From Massilia sp. H-1 (lineage in GTDB: Bacteria > Pseudomonadota > Gammaproteobacteria > Burkholderiales > Burkholderiaceae_D), in NCBI GenBank assembly GCA_024703915.1, contig CP087969.1, forward strand, positions 3,782,001-3,846,000: a stretch of 64,000 nt of DNA, in the 5' to 3' direction. Each line of letters begins with the position of its first letter. Position 1 is the stretch's first letter. The position numbers and the translations under genes are program-made. Below the pieces are notes generated by a model. That model did not search any database, had not been told where the DNA came from, and saw nothing but the letters and a program-made list of their open reading frames with translations. Below, piece after piece: positions 33,043-43,265 of the stretch.

Positions 33043-34419
33043 CTATTGGTGCGGCAGGGCCGCGCCGTTCATCAAGCCCCAGGCCATGACGGCCAGCACC
33101 TGCGTCGCCTGCAGCAGATCGGCCGCCACCACATGGCCGGGCACGTCGTCCGGGCCATGGCGCACGGTGCGGCTGCTGTAGGCGTGCCGCTCCTGCAGCG
33201 GCGCGAAGGCCGGAACGCCGCGCGCGAAGAACGGTTCATGGTCCGAACCGAGGCCGGTCTCGTAGACGATATCCGGTTCGCCCACGCGCCTGGCCAGCGC
33301 GGCGGCCGCCGCCAGCGGCGCGTACCAGGCGTCGACCTGCATGTCGGGGAAGGCCAGAATGCGCCCGGCGCCGCCATCGAGCACCAGCACCGCCTGGATA
33401 TCGGCCAGCCCGGCCCGATGGGCCGCCGACGTAGGCGCGGCTGCCGAGCAAGCCTTGCTCCTCCCCTGAAAACAGCACCACGCGCAGGCTGCGCCGCGGC
33501 GTCAGGCCGCTGCTGTGCATGGCGCGCAGCACTTCCAGCGCCGCCACCACGCCGCTGGCGTTGTCGGCCGCGCCGCAGCTCAGGTCCCAGGAATCGAGAT
33601 GGGCGCCGATGATGACATGCGCGCCCGGTTCAGTGCCCTTGAAGTCCGCGACCACGTTGTGGGCCAGCTGCGGCCTTGGGGCAAAGCCGCCAGTCAGTTC
33701 CAGCCGCAGGCGCGGCCTGATGCCGCGCGCGAGCAGGCGCTGGAGGACGGCGGCGCTGCGCAGCGTGATGATGCTTAGGCCCTGGCGGTCGAAGCGCGAG
33801 CCGGGGCCGCCCCACATGTCCGGCACCTCGTCACGGCCCGCGATCAGCAGGACGCCGGCCAGGCCCGCCTGCGCAAGCGCCGCGTTGACGTCGCGCTGGT
33901 AGCGCGCCATGTCCTGGCGTTCGGCGCTGCCCGCTTTCGGACCGGAGAGTACCAGCACGATCTTGCCGCGCAGGGCGGGCAATGCCGCGCGCAGCCCGGT
34001 GAGCGAGTCGACGTCGAGAATCGCGACCTCACCCGTCACGGGGCCGCGGGTGGGCGCGGTCCAGGCTTTCTGGACGATGTCGAGCGCCATGCCGTTCGCG
34101 TTCAGCAGGCGCGCTGGCGCTGCCGCGCTTCCAGGGCCAAGCCCATGGCATAGGTTTCCGTGTGCACGTCGACGGCGCCGTAAGCGCGCAGCTTGTCCAT
34201 GGCCCAGCGCTGGGCCGTGCGCAGTGCAGGCGTGCCGGTCATGCGCGGCCCGATGTCGTCGCACAGCTGCGCCAGATTGGGCATGAGCGTTTCGTGGGCG
34301 GCGATATTGTCGATCAACAGATCGGCCGGATCGGGCGCTTGCGCCTGCGCGGCAGCGGCAAACGCGAGCACGAGGGTGGACAGCAGGGTGGAGAGCAGGG
34401 CGCGTGGCAACAGGGGCAT
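33043..34419 (-). CDS. M28 family metallopeptidase, exported
   Basis: Zinc aminopeptidase of about 455 residues. Start ATG 34419 gives a signal peptide (MPLLPRALLSTLLSTLVLAF, then AAAAQAQA). A PA-like insert follows (GKIVLVLSGPKAGS). The M28 zinc site is complete: HVIIGAHLDSWD (His, Asp), GAADNASGVVAALEVL (Asp), RVVLFSGEEQGLLGSRAY (Glu-Glu), AFPDMQVD (Asp region) and TGLGSDHEPFFARGVPAF (His). It ends GLMNGAALPHQ with TAG at 33043-33045. A slip near 34110, a corrupted GCCGGC at about 33775 and another slip near 33430 break it. Convergent with waaF; a periplasmic or secreted peptidase. Confidence 0.92.
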
Positions 34420-34736
34420 GACGAATCCCGGACGGTCAATGATGCCTGGATACAGCAAGCCCTGTGCCAAGAGCGAAAGCCGTGCTGCCAGCCCATCCCT
34501 CCCGCAACATTTCGCAATCGGGGTCAGACCTCAATTCTGCAATTCTTGCAGAATTGAGGTCTGACCCTGATTGCGAAATGTTGCCCGGAAGCGGGCAGGC
34601 GCTGTCCAGAAGCGGACGCTTTCCTCGGGCTGTTCCTGTTTATGTCCGCTTTCTGTATCATCCTGTCGATGGCTAGGCCCTGTGCTGGTGAACCATTTCT
34701 GCTTAAGCAACACTCTTGTTTTAGTCAGGATCCGTG
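34420..34736. other. 317-base intergenic region between divergent M28 peptidase and formate dehydrogenase genes
   Basis: It holds the long hairpin repeat at 34504-34584 and then a looser inverted pair (AAGCGGAC near 34612 and GTCCGCTT near 34645). Two likely damaged GCCGGC sites lie at about 34673 and 34702. The promoters of both flanking genes must lie here. AGGATC just before the ATG at 34737 is a plausible ribosome site. No further gene is visible. Confidence 0.5.
34504..34584. repeat. Near-perfect 37-bp inverted repeat (REP-like hairpin)
   Basis: The left arm (from about 34506 to 34542) and right arm (34546-34582) pair over about 37 positions with one G:T-type mismatch and a 3-base loop (TTC). 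The arms carry the core GGGGTCAGACCTCAATTCTG and its complement. The core GGTCAGACC/GGTCTGACC hairpin resembles dispersed intergenic repeats I associate with Oxalobacteraceae chromosomes. Nothing suggests a coding function. It could fold as a strong RNA hairpin downstream of neither gene, since the flanking genes are divergent. Confidence 0.75.
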
Positions 34737-36452
34737 ATGAATCACCCCGTCATTCCGATTGCAGCGCAGGGCAGTACCCGCCAGCGCAAACGCCAGGCGC
34801 CCAAGGGCCGCCGGGTCGAACCGCAGGCGCTGCTCGAGGTGCAAGCCCTGCTTGGCGGCGCTCGCGTCAGGCCGATCTGCTGATCGAACATCTGCACAAG
34901 ATCCAGGATGCGCATGGCTGTCTGTCGGCCGCCCACCTGGCCGCGCTCGCGCAGGAAATGAAGCTGCCGCAGGCGGCCGTGTACGAGGTGGCGACCTTCT
35001 ATCACCACTTTGACGTTGTCCGCGAAGGCGAGGCATCGCCCGCCACGCTGACGGTGCGCGTGTGTGACGGCCTGTCGTGCGAATTGGCGGGCGCGCAGGA
35101 CTTGCTAGCGAAGCTGCCCGCGATCCTGGGCAAGGACGTGCGCGTGATTGCCGCGCCCTGCATCGGCCGCTGCGAACAGGCAGCCGGCGGGCGGTGGTTG
35201 GGCAGTATGCGCTGCCGTATGCCAGCTGCGAATCGGTCGCCAGTGCGGTGACTGCTTACAAGCGACTGCGACTGCTTAAGCCTGGTGCCCTACACCGGTC
35301 TGGCCGCATACCGGGCTGGCGGCGGCTACGCGCTGCTGGCCGAATGCGTCTCCGGCGCGCAGCGCCGACGCGCTGATCGCGGTCATGGAACACTCGGGGC
35401 TGCGCGGACTGGGCGGCGCCGGCTTCCCGGCGGGCCGTAAATGGCGCATCGTGCGCGCGGAAGCGGGACCGCGCCTGATGGCCATCAATATCGACGAGGG
35501 CGAACCGGGCACCTTCAAGGACCGCGCTTACCTCGAGACCGATCCGCACCGCTTCATCGAAGGCGCGCTGATCGCTGCCTGGGTGGTCGGCATCGAGACC
35601 ATCTACATTTACCTGCGCGACGAATACCACGGCTGCCGTGCCATGCTCGAGGCGGAGCTTGACAAGCTGCGCGCCGATCCACCCATGGCAGGCATGCCGC
35701 AGCTCGTGCTGCGGCGCGGCGCCGGCGCGCCTACATCTGCGGCGAAGAGTCGGCCATGATCGAATCGATCGAAGGCAAGCGCGGCATGCCGCGCCTGCGT
35801 CCGCCCTACGTGGCGCAAGTCGGCCTGTTCAGGCCTAGGCCCACGCTCGAACACAATATGGAAACGCTGCACTGGGTGCGCGAGATCGTCGAGAAGGGCG
35901 CGGACTGGTTCAGCGGCCACGGCCGCCACGGGCGCAAGGGCTTGCGTTCGTTCTCGGTCTCCGGCCGCGTGCGCGAACCGGGCGTCAAGCTGGCTCCGGC
36001 CTAAGCATCACCATGGCCGAGCTGATCGACGAATACTGCGGCGGCATGCAGGACGGCCACCAGTTGTACGCCTATCTGCCGGGCGGCGCTTCGGGCGGCA
36101 TCCTGCCTTAGCCTCGATGAGCGACATCCCGCTCGACTTCGATACGCTGCAGCCCTACGGCTGCTTCATCGGCTCGGCGGCGGTGGTGGTGCTGTCGCAG
36201 CACGACACGGCCACGGCGGCGGCGCGCAACACGCTCCGTTTCTTCCGCGACGAGTCTTGCGGCCAGTGCACGCCGTGCCGCGTCGGCACTGCCAAGGCGG
36301 TCACGCTGATGGAACAAGCGCAATGGGACACGGGCCTGCTGGGCGAACTGTCGCAGGTGATGCGCGACGCGTCGATCTGCGGCCTGGGCCAGGCCGCGCC
36401 CAACCCCTTCGATTGCGTGATCAAGTACTTCCCGCATGAGGTGAACGCATGA
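34737..36452 (+). CDS. NAD-dependent formate dehydrogenase beta subunit, NuoE-NuoF fusion
   Basis: Diaphorase subunit passing electrons from the formate-oxidising subunit to NAD+. The NuoE part has RVCDGLSCELAG and APCIGRCEQ, giving the four [2Fe-2S] cysteines. After a corrupted GCCGGC at 35275 it runs on without a start codon into a NuoF part: GLRGLGGAGFPAGRKWR (FMN), DEGEPGTFKDRAYLETDPHR, the NAD loop GAGAYICGEESA (after a slip), and ESCGQCTPCRVGT plus SICGLGQA for the [4Fe-4S] cluster. Order and length match the fused beta subunit of Methylobacterium FDH1. Other breaks are at 34862, 35183, 35728, 35835, 36002 and 36110. Its TGA overlaps the alpha subunit ATG. Confidence 0.93.
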
Positions 36453-39275
36453 ACGCGATCAGCAGACTGGGGCGCAAGGCGCTCGCAGGCGAAGCGGTCA
36501 GCTTCGAACTCAATGGCAAGCAGGTAGCGGCGTTCGCGCACGAAACCCTGATCGAAGTCGCCAAGCGGGAAGGGATCGCCATTCCCCACCTGTGCTACCG
36601 CGAAGGGATGGAAGAAGTCGGCAACTGCCGCTCCTGCATGGTCGAAATCGACGGCGAGCGGGTGCTGGCGCCGTCCTGCTGCCGCCATCCGTCCAACGGC
36701 ATGAAGGTCGCGACCGACAGCCCGCGCGCTGGCGGCGCAAAAGATGGTGCTCGAACTGCTGCAGTCGGACATGCCGGAAACCGAATACACGCGCCACAAC
36801 GAGGTCGATTTCTGGGCCCGCAAGCTGGCGCTCGGCAAACCGCGTTTCGCTGCGCGCAGCCAGCCACGCCAGGATGCGTCGCACGCGGCCATCACGGTCA
36901 ATCTGGATGCCTGCATCCAGTGCACGCGCTGCGTGCGCGCTTGCCACGACGAGCAGGTCAACGATGTGATCGGCCTGGCGTTCCGGGGCGAGCATGCGAA
37001 GATCGTGTTTGACATGGACGACCCGATGGGCAATTCGACCTGCGTCGGCTGCGGCGAATGCGTGCAGGCCTGTCCGACCGGCGCGCTGATGCTTAGAGCG
37101 CACGACGTGGCGCTGACGGTGCCCGACAAGCGCGTGGAATCGGTGTGCCCGTACTGCGGCGTCGGCTGCCAGCTGACCTACAACGTCAAGGACAACAAGA
37201 TCCTGTTCGTCGAAGGCCGCGATGGCCCGGCCAACCGCGAACGGCTGTGCGTGAAGGGCCGCTACGGCTTCGATTACGCGCACCATCCGCAGCGCCTGAC
37301 GGTGCCGCTGATCCGGCGCGCGGACGCGCCCAAGCGCGGCGATTTTTCGATGGACCCGGAGCGCGTGATGGACGTGTTCCGCGAGGCGAGCTGGGAAGAG
37401 GCGCTGGCGCTGGCTGGCAGGCAAGCTGGCCGCGATCCGCGACACGCACGGCAAGCGCGCCCTGGCTAGAGCTTCGGTTCGGCCAAGGGCAGCAACGAGG
37501 AAGCCTATCTGTTCCAGAAACTGGTGCGCACTGGATTCGGCAGCAATAACGTCGACCATTGCACGCGCCTGTGCCACGCGTCCTCGGTGGCCGCGCTGCT
37601 GGAAGGGATCGGTTCGGGCGCCGTGTCGAACCCGGTCATGGACGTGGTCAAGGCCGACGTCGTGATCGTGATCGGCGCCAATCCGACCGTTAACCATCCG
37701 GTGGCCGCCACCTGGATCAAGAACGCGGTGCAGAACGGCACCCGGCTGGTGGTGTGCGACCCGCGCCGCTCGGATCTGGCGCGCATGGCGCACCGCTACC
37801 TGCAGTTCAAGCCCGACACCGACGTCGCGCTGCTGAACGCGATGATGCACGTGATCGTCAGCGAAGGCCTGGTGGACAAGGACTTCATCGCCAGCCGCAC
37901 GATCGGCTACGAAGAGCTTGAAAAGAACGTGGCTAGGCTACGATCCGGAGCTGATGGCGCCGATCTGCGGCATCGATGCCGACACGATCCGCTACGTCGC
38001 GCGCCTGTACGCCAGTTCGAAAGGCTCGATGATCCTGTGGGGGATGGGCATTTCGCAGCACATCCACGGGACCGACAATGCGCGCTGCCTGATCGCGCTG
38101 GCGCTGATGACGGGCCAGATCGGCCGTCCCGGCACCGGCCTGCATCCGCTGCGCGGCCAGAACAATGTGCAGGGTGCGTCCGACGCAGGCCTGATTCCAA
38201 TGATGTTCCCCGACTACCAGCGGGTCGACAATCCGGTCGCCCATGCCAAGTTCGAGAAAGCCTGGGGCGTGGCGCTGGACGACAAGCCCGGCCTGACCGT
38301 GGTCGAGATCATGCACGCCATCAAACGGGGCGAGATCCGCGGCATGTACATCATGGGCGAGAACCCGGCCATGTCGGACCCGGACGCCAACCACGCGCGA
38401 ATCGCTGGCCGCGCTCGAGCATCTGGTGGTGCAGGATATCTTCCTCACCGAGACGGCCTACCTGGCCGACGTGATTCTGCTTCTACCAGCGCCTTCCCTG
38501 AAAAGACGGGCAGCTTCACCAATACCGACCGCCTGGTGCAGATCGGCCGCCAGGCGATCGACCCGCCGGGCGACGCGCGCCAGGACTTGTGGATCATCGG
38601 GCAGATCGCCGCCCGGCTCGGCCTGGACTGGCAGTACACGCACGTGTCGCAGGTGTTCGACGAAATGCGCCACATGATGCCCAGCATCGGCGGCATCACC
38701 TGGGAAAGGCTCGAGCGCGAGCACGCGGTGACCTACCCGTGCACGCACGAAGGCGATCCGGGCGAACCGGTGGTCTTCACGGACCACTTCCCGCGCGAGA
38801 GCGGTCGTGCGCGCTTCGTCCCGGCCGACATCATTCCGGCGGACGAGCGGCCCGATGCCGACTATCCGATGGTGCTCATTACCGGCCGCCAGCTGGAACA
38901 CTGGCACACGGGCAGCATGACCCGCCGCACGGCGGTGCTGGACGCGATCGAACCGGATCCGGTGGCGCTGGTTCACCCGCTCGATCTGGACGCGATGGGC
39001 GGCAAGCCGGGCGACGTGATCACCATCGCCTCGCGCCGCGGCCAGGTGGCGCTGTACGCGCGGGCCGACGACAGTTCGCCGCGCGGCGCGATCTTTGTTC
39101 CGTTCTGCTACTACGAGGCGGCCATCAACAAGCTGACCAATGCGGCGCTCGACCCGTTCGGCAAGATCCCGGAATTCAAGTACTGCGCGATCAAGGCGGT
39201 GCTGGGCGGTGAAGTCGCGCCGCAAAGCAGCTATGGCGGCGGCCAGGTCCTGGCCTAAGCTTGAACGCGCCATGA
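36449..39275 (+). CDS. NAD-dependent formate dehydrogenase alpha (catalytic) subunit
   Basis: Oxidises formate to CO2 at a bis-pterin Mo or W centre. In order: a NuoG-like [2Fe-2S] domain (HLCYREGMEEVGNCRSCMVE, then APSCC), two [4Fe-4S] motifs (CIQCTRCVRACHDE; CVGCGECVQACPTGAL), the CPYCGVGCQL cluster of the metal domain, and HCTRLCHASSVAAL, where Cys (not selenocysteine) is the metal ligand. A C-terminal pterin-binding lobe reads VLITGRQLEHWHTGSMTRRT. Slips and damaged sites lie at 36732, 37425, 37466, 37932, 38403 and 38485. The TAA at 39256 is a damaged GCCGGC (GCCTAAGC); repaired, it ends AGLNAP with TGA overlapping fdhD. About 940 residues. Confidence 0.95.
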
Positions 39276-40138
39276 ACATGAACGGCCATCCCGGCAAGTA
39301 CCGGCCACAGCTCTCGCAGGCACAGGCGAGTCTGACCCACGAAGTCGAGGCGATCGACGAGCGGGGGCGCCGGTCCACCATCGCGATTCCGGCGGAGCGG
39401 CCGCTGACCGTGTATGTGGACAAGCGCGAACTGGTCACCCTGATGACGCTGGGCGGCGCACCCGAGTCGCTTGTGCTGGGCTACCTGCGCAACCAGCGCC
39501 TGGTGCGTTCGATCGACGACATCGTCTCGGTGCAGGTCGACTGGGCGGTCGATGCGGTGGCCGTGGTCACCCGCAGCGGCATCGCCGACGTCGAGGAACG
39601 CACCGCGAAGAAGGTGGTGACGACCGGCTGCGGCCAGGGTTCCGTGTTCGGCGGCTTGATGGACGAGGTGGACCAGATCGCGCTGCCGCCCCACGCGCGC
39701 CTGCGCCAGGCGACCGTGTACCGCATCGTCGACACCATCCGCACCCAGCAATCGATCTACAAGCAGGCCGGTTCCGTGCACGGCTGCGCGCTGTTCTCGG
39801 ACAGCGGGGAGCTGCTCTACTTTATCGAGGACGTGGGCCGCCACAATGCGGTCGATGCGATCGCGGGCCTGATGTGGCTCGAACAGATCGATGGCAGCGA
39901 CAAGGTCTTTTACACGACCGGGCGCCTGACCTCCGAGATGGTGATCAAGGGCGCGCAGATGGGCATTCCCTTCCTGCTGTCGCGCTCCGGCACCACCCAG
40001 ATGGGGCACATGGTGGCGCAACAGGTCGGCATGTCGCTGTTGGCGCGCTGCACGGGCAAGCACTTCCTGCTCCTGACCGGACACGAGCGCCTCGAGTTCG
40101 AACCGGGTGCGGCCGATCCGGCCACTCCTGCACCCTGA
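39272..40138 (+). CDS. fdhD: Formate dehydrogenase accessory sulfurtransferase FdhD
   Basis: Sulfurates the molybdenum or tungsten cofactor before insertion into formate dehydrogenase. One unbroken frame of 288 residues: the N-terminal PLTVYVDKRELVTLMTLGGA, the sulfur-carrying loop VVTTGCGQGS (Cys near residue 121; the family has C-x-x-C or a single Cys), GSVHGCALFSDSGELLYFIE, EDVGRHNAVDAIAG and FLLSRSGTTQMGHMVAQQVG. It starts inside the alpha-subunit stop overlap and ends in a TGATG overlap with the permease gene, so the whole operon is translationally coupled. Confidence 0.95.
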   Translation: MNMNGHPGKYRPQLSQAQASLTHEVEAIDERGRRSTIAIPAERPLTVYVDKRELVTLMTLGGAPESLVLGYLRNQRLVRSIDDIVSVQVDWAVDAVAVVTRSGIADVEERTAKKVVTTGCGQGSVFGGLMDEVDQIALPPHARLRQATVYRIVDTIRTQQSIYKQAGSVHGCALFSDSGELLYFIEDVGRHNAVDAIAGLMWLEQIDGSDKVFYTTGRLTSEMVIKGAQMGIPFLLSRSGTTQMGHMVAQQVGMSLLARCTGKHFLLLTGHERLEFEPGAADPATPAP

Positions 40139-40838
40139 TGGCTGAAGCCAGCCTGCACGCCTTCGCACTGCTGCTGTCGGGCGACGCGGCGCTGTGGGGC
40201 ATTGTCTGGGTCTCGGTCAAGACCAGCGTGGCGGCGCTCCTGCTTGCCGCGCCGCTTGCCGTGCTGCTCGGTTACGCGATCGCGAGCTACCGCTTTCCGG
40301 CCCGCCGACTGGTGATCTGGCTGGTGCAGGCGGCGCTGTCGCTGCCGACCGTGCTGACCGGCCTGCTCTTGTACCTGCTGCTGTCGCGCCACGGGCCGTG
40401 GGGCAATCTGCACTGGCTGTTCACGCAGCCCGGTCTCGTTCTCGGCCAGGTCGCCATCGCGATGCCGGTACTGGTCGCGTTCACGCTGGCCGCCGTGCAG
40501 GCGGCCGATCCAGCTACGCGGAGACGGCGATCGCGCATGGCGCGTCCGGCTGGCGCACCATGTGCACGGTGCTGCATGAGGTGCGCTTCGGCGTGATGGC
40601 GGCCGTGATCAGCGGCTTTGGCCGCGTGATCTCCGAAGTCGGCTGCGCGCTCATGGTCGGCGGGAACATCGCCGGTCAGACGCGCACCATCACCACCGCC
40701 ATCGCGCTTGAAACCAGCAAGGGCGATTTCGCCCAGGGTATCGCGCTCGGCATGGTGCTGATCGTGATCGCGCTGCTGATGAACGGCGCGCTGATGTTCC
40801 TGCAGGGCGATGCGCACGCGGCGAGGATCCGGACATGA
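40138..40838 (+). CDS. tupB: Tungstate ABC transporter permease (TupB type)
   Basis: About 233 residues and five or six membrane segments: VSVKTSVAALLLAAPLAVLL, the permease start, then RRLVIWLVQAALSLPTVLTG and the EAA-like loop (YAETAIAHGASGWRTMCTVL), then FGRVISEVGCALMVGGNIAG and QTRTITTAIALETSKGDFAQ. The ALETSKGDF and VGGNIAGQTRT segments are the TupB/WtpB-type oxyanion permease signature. One slip near 40510 joins the two frames. It sits directly behind fdhD, which supports tungstate (or molybdate) as substrate. Confidence 0.88.
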
Positions 40839-41487
40839 GCGCGATCCTGGAGGTGCGCGGCTTGCGCAAGACATTCAGCGCGCGTGCTGTTCGATATCGA
40901 CCGGCTCGCGCTCGACACCGGCAAGGCCTATGTGCTGACCGGCGTGAACGGCGCGGGGAAAAGCACGCTGCTGCGCGTGCTCGCCGGGTTAGAGGCGGCC
41001 GACTGCGCGAGCGTGCTGTGGCAGGGGCAGCCGGTCCGGCTGGCGCCGTATCCGGCGGCGATGCGCGTGCAGACCGTGTACGTGCACCAGCATCCGGTCC
41101 TGTTTTCGACCAGCGTGGCGCACAACGTGGCGTACGGCCTGCTGGCGCGGGCGCGGGCAAGGGCGCGGCGGCGTCCGCTGCCGCTGCCGCAATGGCCTGG
41201 GCCGAAGCGTCGATCATCTGCACGGCAGCGACCCGGCCACGCTGTCCGGCGGCGAGAAGCAGCGCGTGGCGCTGGCGCGCGCCAAGGTCATGCAGGCCCG
41301 CCTGCTGCTGCTCGACGAGCCGACCGCCAATCTGGACGGCGCGGCCTGGGAACAGGTGATCGCCCTGATCCCCGCGCTGATCGGAGCAGGCAATACCGTG
41401 GTCATGGCCTGCCATGACCGCGATCTGATCAATCTGCCGGGCGTGCAGCGGCTCAAGCTGCGTGACGGCCACCTGGAGTTCAAATGA
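40835..41487 (+). CDS. tupC: Tungstate ABC transporter ATP-binding protein (TupC type)
   Basis: About 216 residues. Start [15 protein letters not shown], then after a slip near 40885 [19 protein letters not shown] and Walker [20 protein letters not shown]. The Q-loop region is [20 protein letters not shown]. After slips near 41160 and 41205 come [20 protein letters not shown] (signature), [17 protein letters not shown] (Walker B) and [19 protein letters not shown] (switch His). It is overlapped by tupB (ATGA) and overlaps tupA (ATGA). It energises uptake through TupB. Confidence 0.9.
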
Positions 41488-42286
41488 AAAAACTGATCTG
41501 GGCCGCAGCATTCGCACTGCTCCCGGCGCTGGTGGCGGCGCAAGCGCCGATCCGCCTGTCGACCACCACCAGCACCGAGAATTCGGGCTTGCTCGGCTAC
41601 CTGCTGCCCGCCTTTGAAGCGCAGACGGGAACCAAGGTGCACGTGATCGCCGTTGGTACCGGCAAGGCGCTGGAACTGGCCAGGCAGGGCGATGTGGACC
41701 TGACCCTGGTCCACGCGCGCAAGCGGAAGACAAGTTCGTGGCCGACGGCCACGGCGTGGACCGGCGCGACGTGATGTACAACGACTTCATCGTGGTCTGC
41801 CCGCCGGGCGACCCGGCCTAGCCTCAAGGGCAGCAAGGACGTGATTGCGGCGTTCCGCCAGCTGGCCTCGGGCAAGACCAAGTTCATCGCGCGCGGCGAC
41901 AGGTCGGGTACCGACCTGATGGAACAGAGCTACTGGAAAGCGGCTTGGCGCCATGCCCGACCCGAGCCGCTACATTTCGGCGGGCCTGGGCATGGGCGAA
42001 GTGCTGACCATGGCCGGATGAACTGCAAGCCTGCACGCTGACCGACCGCGCCACCTTCATTGCCTACCGCGCCAGGACCGGGCTGGCCGTGATGGTCGAA
42101 GGCGACAAGCGCATGTTCAACCCTTACGGCATCATCCGCGTGAACCCGGCACGTCATCCGGGCCTCAATGAGAAGGGCGCGCGCCTGCTGGCGGACTGGC
42201 TGACTTCGCCCGAAGGCCAGCGCAAGATCGGCCAGTTCCGGGTCGACGGCCAGCAATTATTCTTCCCGTCGGCGCTGCCACGCTAG
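41484..42286 (+). CDS. tupA: Tungstate-binding periplasmic protein (TupA type)
   Basis: Solute-binding protein of about 265 residues. Signal peptide [20 protein letters not shown], then the TupA signature [20 protein letters not shown] with the oxyanion-binding Thr/Ser cluster. Further conserved parts are [85 protein letters not shown] and [10 protein letters not shown]. It ends FPSALPR. Slips near 41725, 41945 and 42013 and a damaged GCCGGC at 41819 break it. High-affinity W uptake would serve the formate dehydrogenase encoded upstream. Confidence 0.92.
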
Positions 42287-42358
42287 GGTGTCGAATTTCC
42301 TTACATCATCAGTCATTAAATTTTTGTAAGTATTTGATTTTTATCAAGGTTCCGTTTT

Positions 42359-42374
42359 TGGCATGCAAATTGCT
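42359..42374 (+). promoter_or_regulatory. Sigma-54 (RpoN) promoter of PEP-CTERM gene
   Basis: TGGCATGCAAATTGCT matches the RpoN consensus TGGCACG-N4-TTGCW. The GG at 42360-42361 and GC at 42372-42373 are separated by exactly 10 bases, the required -24/-12 spacing. It lies 39 bases before the ATG at 42413. Upstream, CTTACA and TGTAAG (about 42314 and 42338) form an inverted pair that could bind an enhancer protein. PEP-CTERM genes in several betaproteobacteria are controlled by RpoN with the PrsK/PrsR pair, which fits. Confidence 0.75.
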
Positions 42375-42412
42375 ATACAAGCAATTTCGAACATAAATTG
42401 GACCCTTCTCAA

Positions 42413-43201
42413 ATGAGCACATTGAAATCCGTGGTAGCCGCCTTTACCCTCATTGCATCAAATGCGGCCTTCAGCTTAAGCACCATCAGCGACACCGGCG
42501 CGAACGCATACTGGGGCGGCAGCGACCATGGCTACGGCGACGTCATCGGCGCCAGCATGTATGACATCCTCGGCGCCGACCTGCGCCTCGACAGCGGCTG
42601 GCTGACGGTCACCATCAACACCAATTTCGCGGGCCATGCTTAAGCGCCGATACCTGGGCCACCCCGAAGGGCATCGGCTACGGCGACCTGTTCCTGGCCA
42701 ATGCCTGGAACGTGGCTTCTAGCACCGACGCCCACAACAAGAGCGACAACGCCAAGACCGGCACCCGCTGGAACTACGGCCTGAACCTGGACAACCGCTG
42801 GAGCAACACGGGCGGCAGCTTCACCCTGTACCAGCTGGGCGGCGCCAACAATGAAGCCGACATCCTCAATTCCGAGAGCTTTATGTCCTGCGCCCTCGGC
42901 AAGAACTGCTACTTCCACGATGGCCAGGCGACCGCCGTCAAGACCGCGTCGGCCACCGTCACCAACACCGGCCTGACCGGCCAGTGGAGCGTTACCATTA
43001 AGCAAGAGCCTGCATTTCGTGATCGACGTGCGCGGCACCGACCTGGCCAACAGCCATGAACTGGCTATGCACTGGGGCGAAACCTGCCAGAACGACGTCA
43101 TCGAAGGCGCGGTCGACGTGCCTGAACCGTCGGGCATCGCCCTGGCCGGTCTCGGTCTGGGGCTGCTGGCCCTGCGCCGCCGTTCGCGCAACGCTGCCTG
43201 A
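42413..43201 (+). CDS. PEP-CTERM sorted extracellular protein
   Basis: Secreted protein of about 260 residues. Signal peptide MSTLKSVVAAFTLIASNAAF, then a Gly/Asn/Trp-rich beta domain (ANAYWGGSDHGYGDVIGASM, GIGYGDLFLANAWNV, GTRWNYGLNLDNRWSNTGGS). The end VDVPEPSGIALAGLGLGLLA followed by LRRRSRNAA is a textbook PEP-CTERM anchor: VPEPS motif, hydrophobic helix, Arg cluster. It would be recognised by EpsH-type exosortase, whose gene is not in the window. Damaged GCCGGC at 42477, 42640 and 43001 break the frame. It is probably exported with exopolysaccharide; molecular role unknown. Confidence 0.9.
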
Positions 43202-43231
43202 TTGGGCTTTGGCCAAGGTGTGAGCGATAAT
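43202..43231 (+). promoter_or_regulatory. Candidate sigma-70 promoter for the epimerase-like gene
   Basis: TTGGGC (43202-43207) and GATAAT (43226-43231) are 18 bases apart, 34 bases before the TTG start at 43266. The match to TTGACA/TATAAT is fair. Confidence 0.45.
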
Positions 43232-43265
43232 AGGGCCCCAACAACGTCAGCCCCGAGGTCACACC

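Noticed and set aside
39256..39271. Programmed frameshift at the formate dehydrogenase alpha end
   Set aside because: The TAA lies in a damaged GCCGGC; no slippery heptamer is present.
36449..39275. Selenocysteine in formate dehydrogenase alpha
   Set aside because: The metal ligand position is a Cys codon (HCTRLCHASS) and no in-frame TGA lies there.
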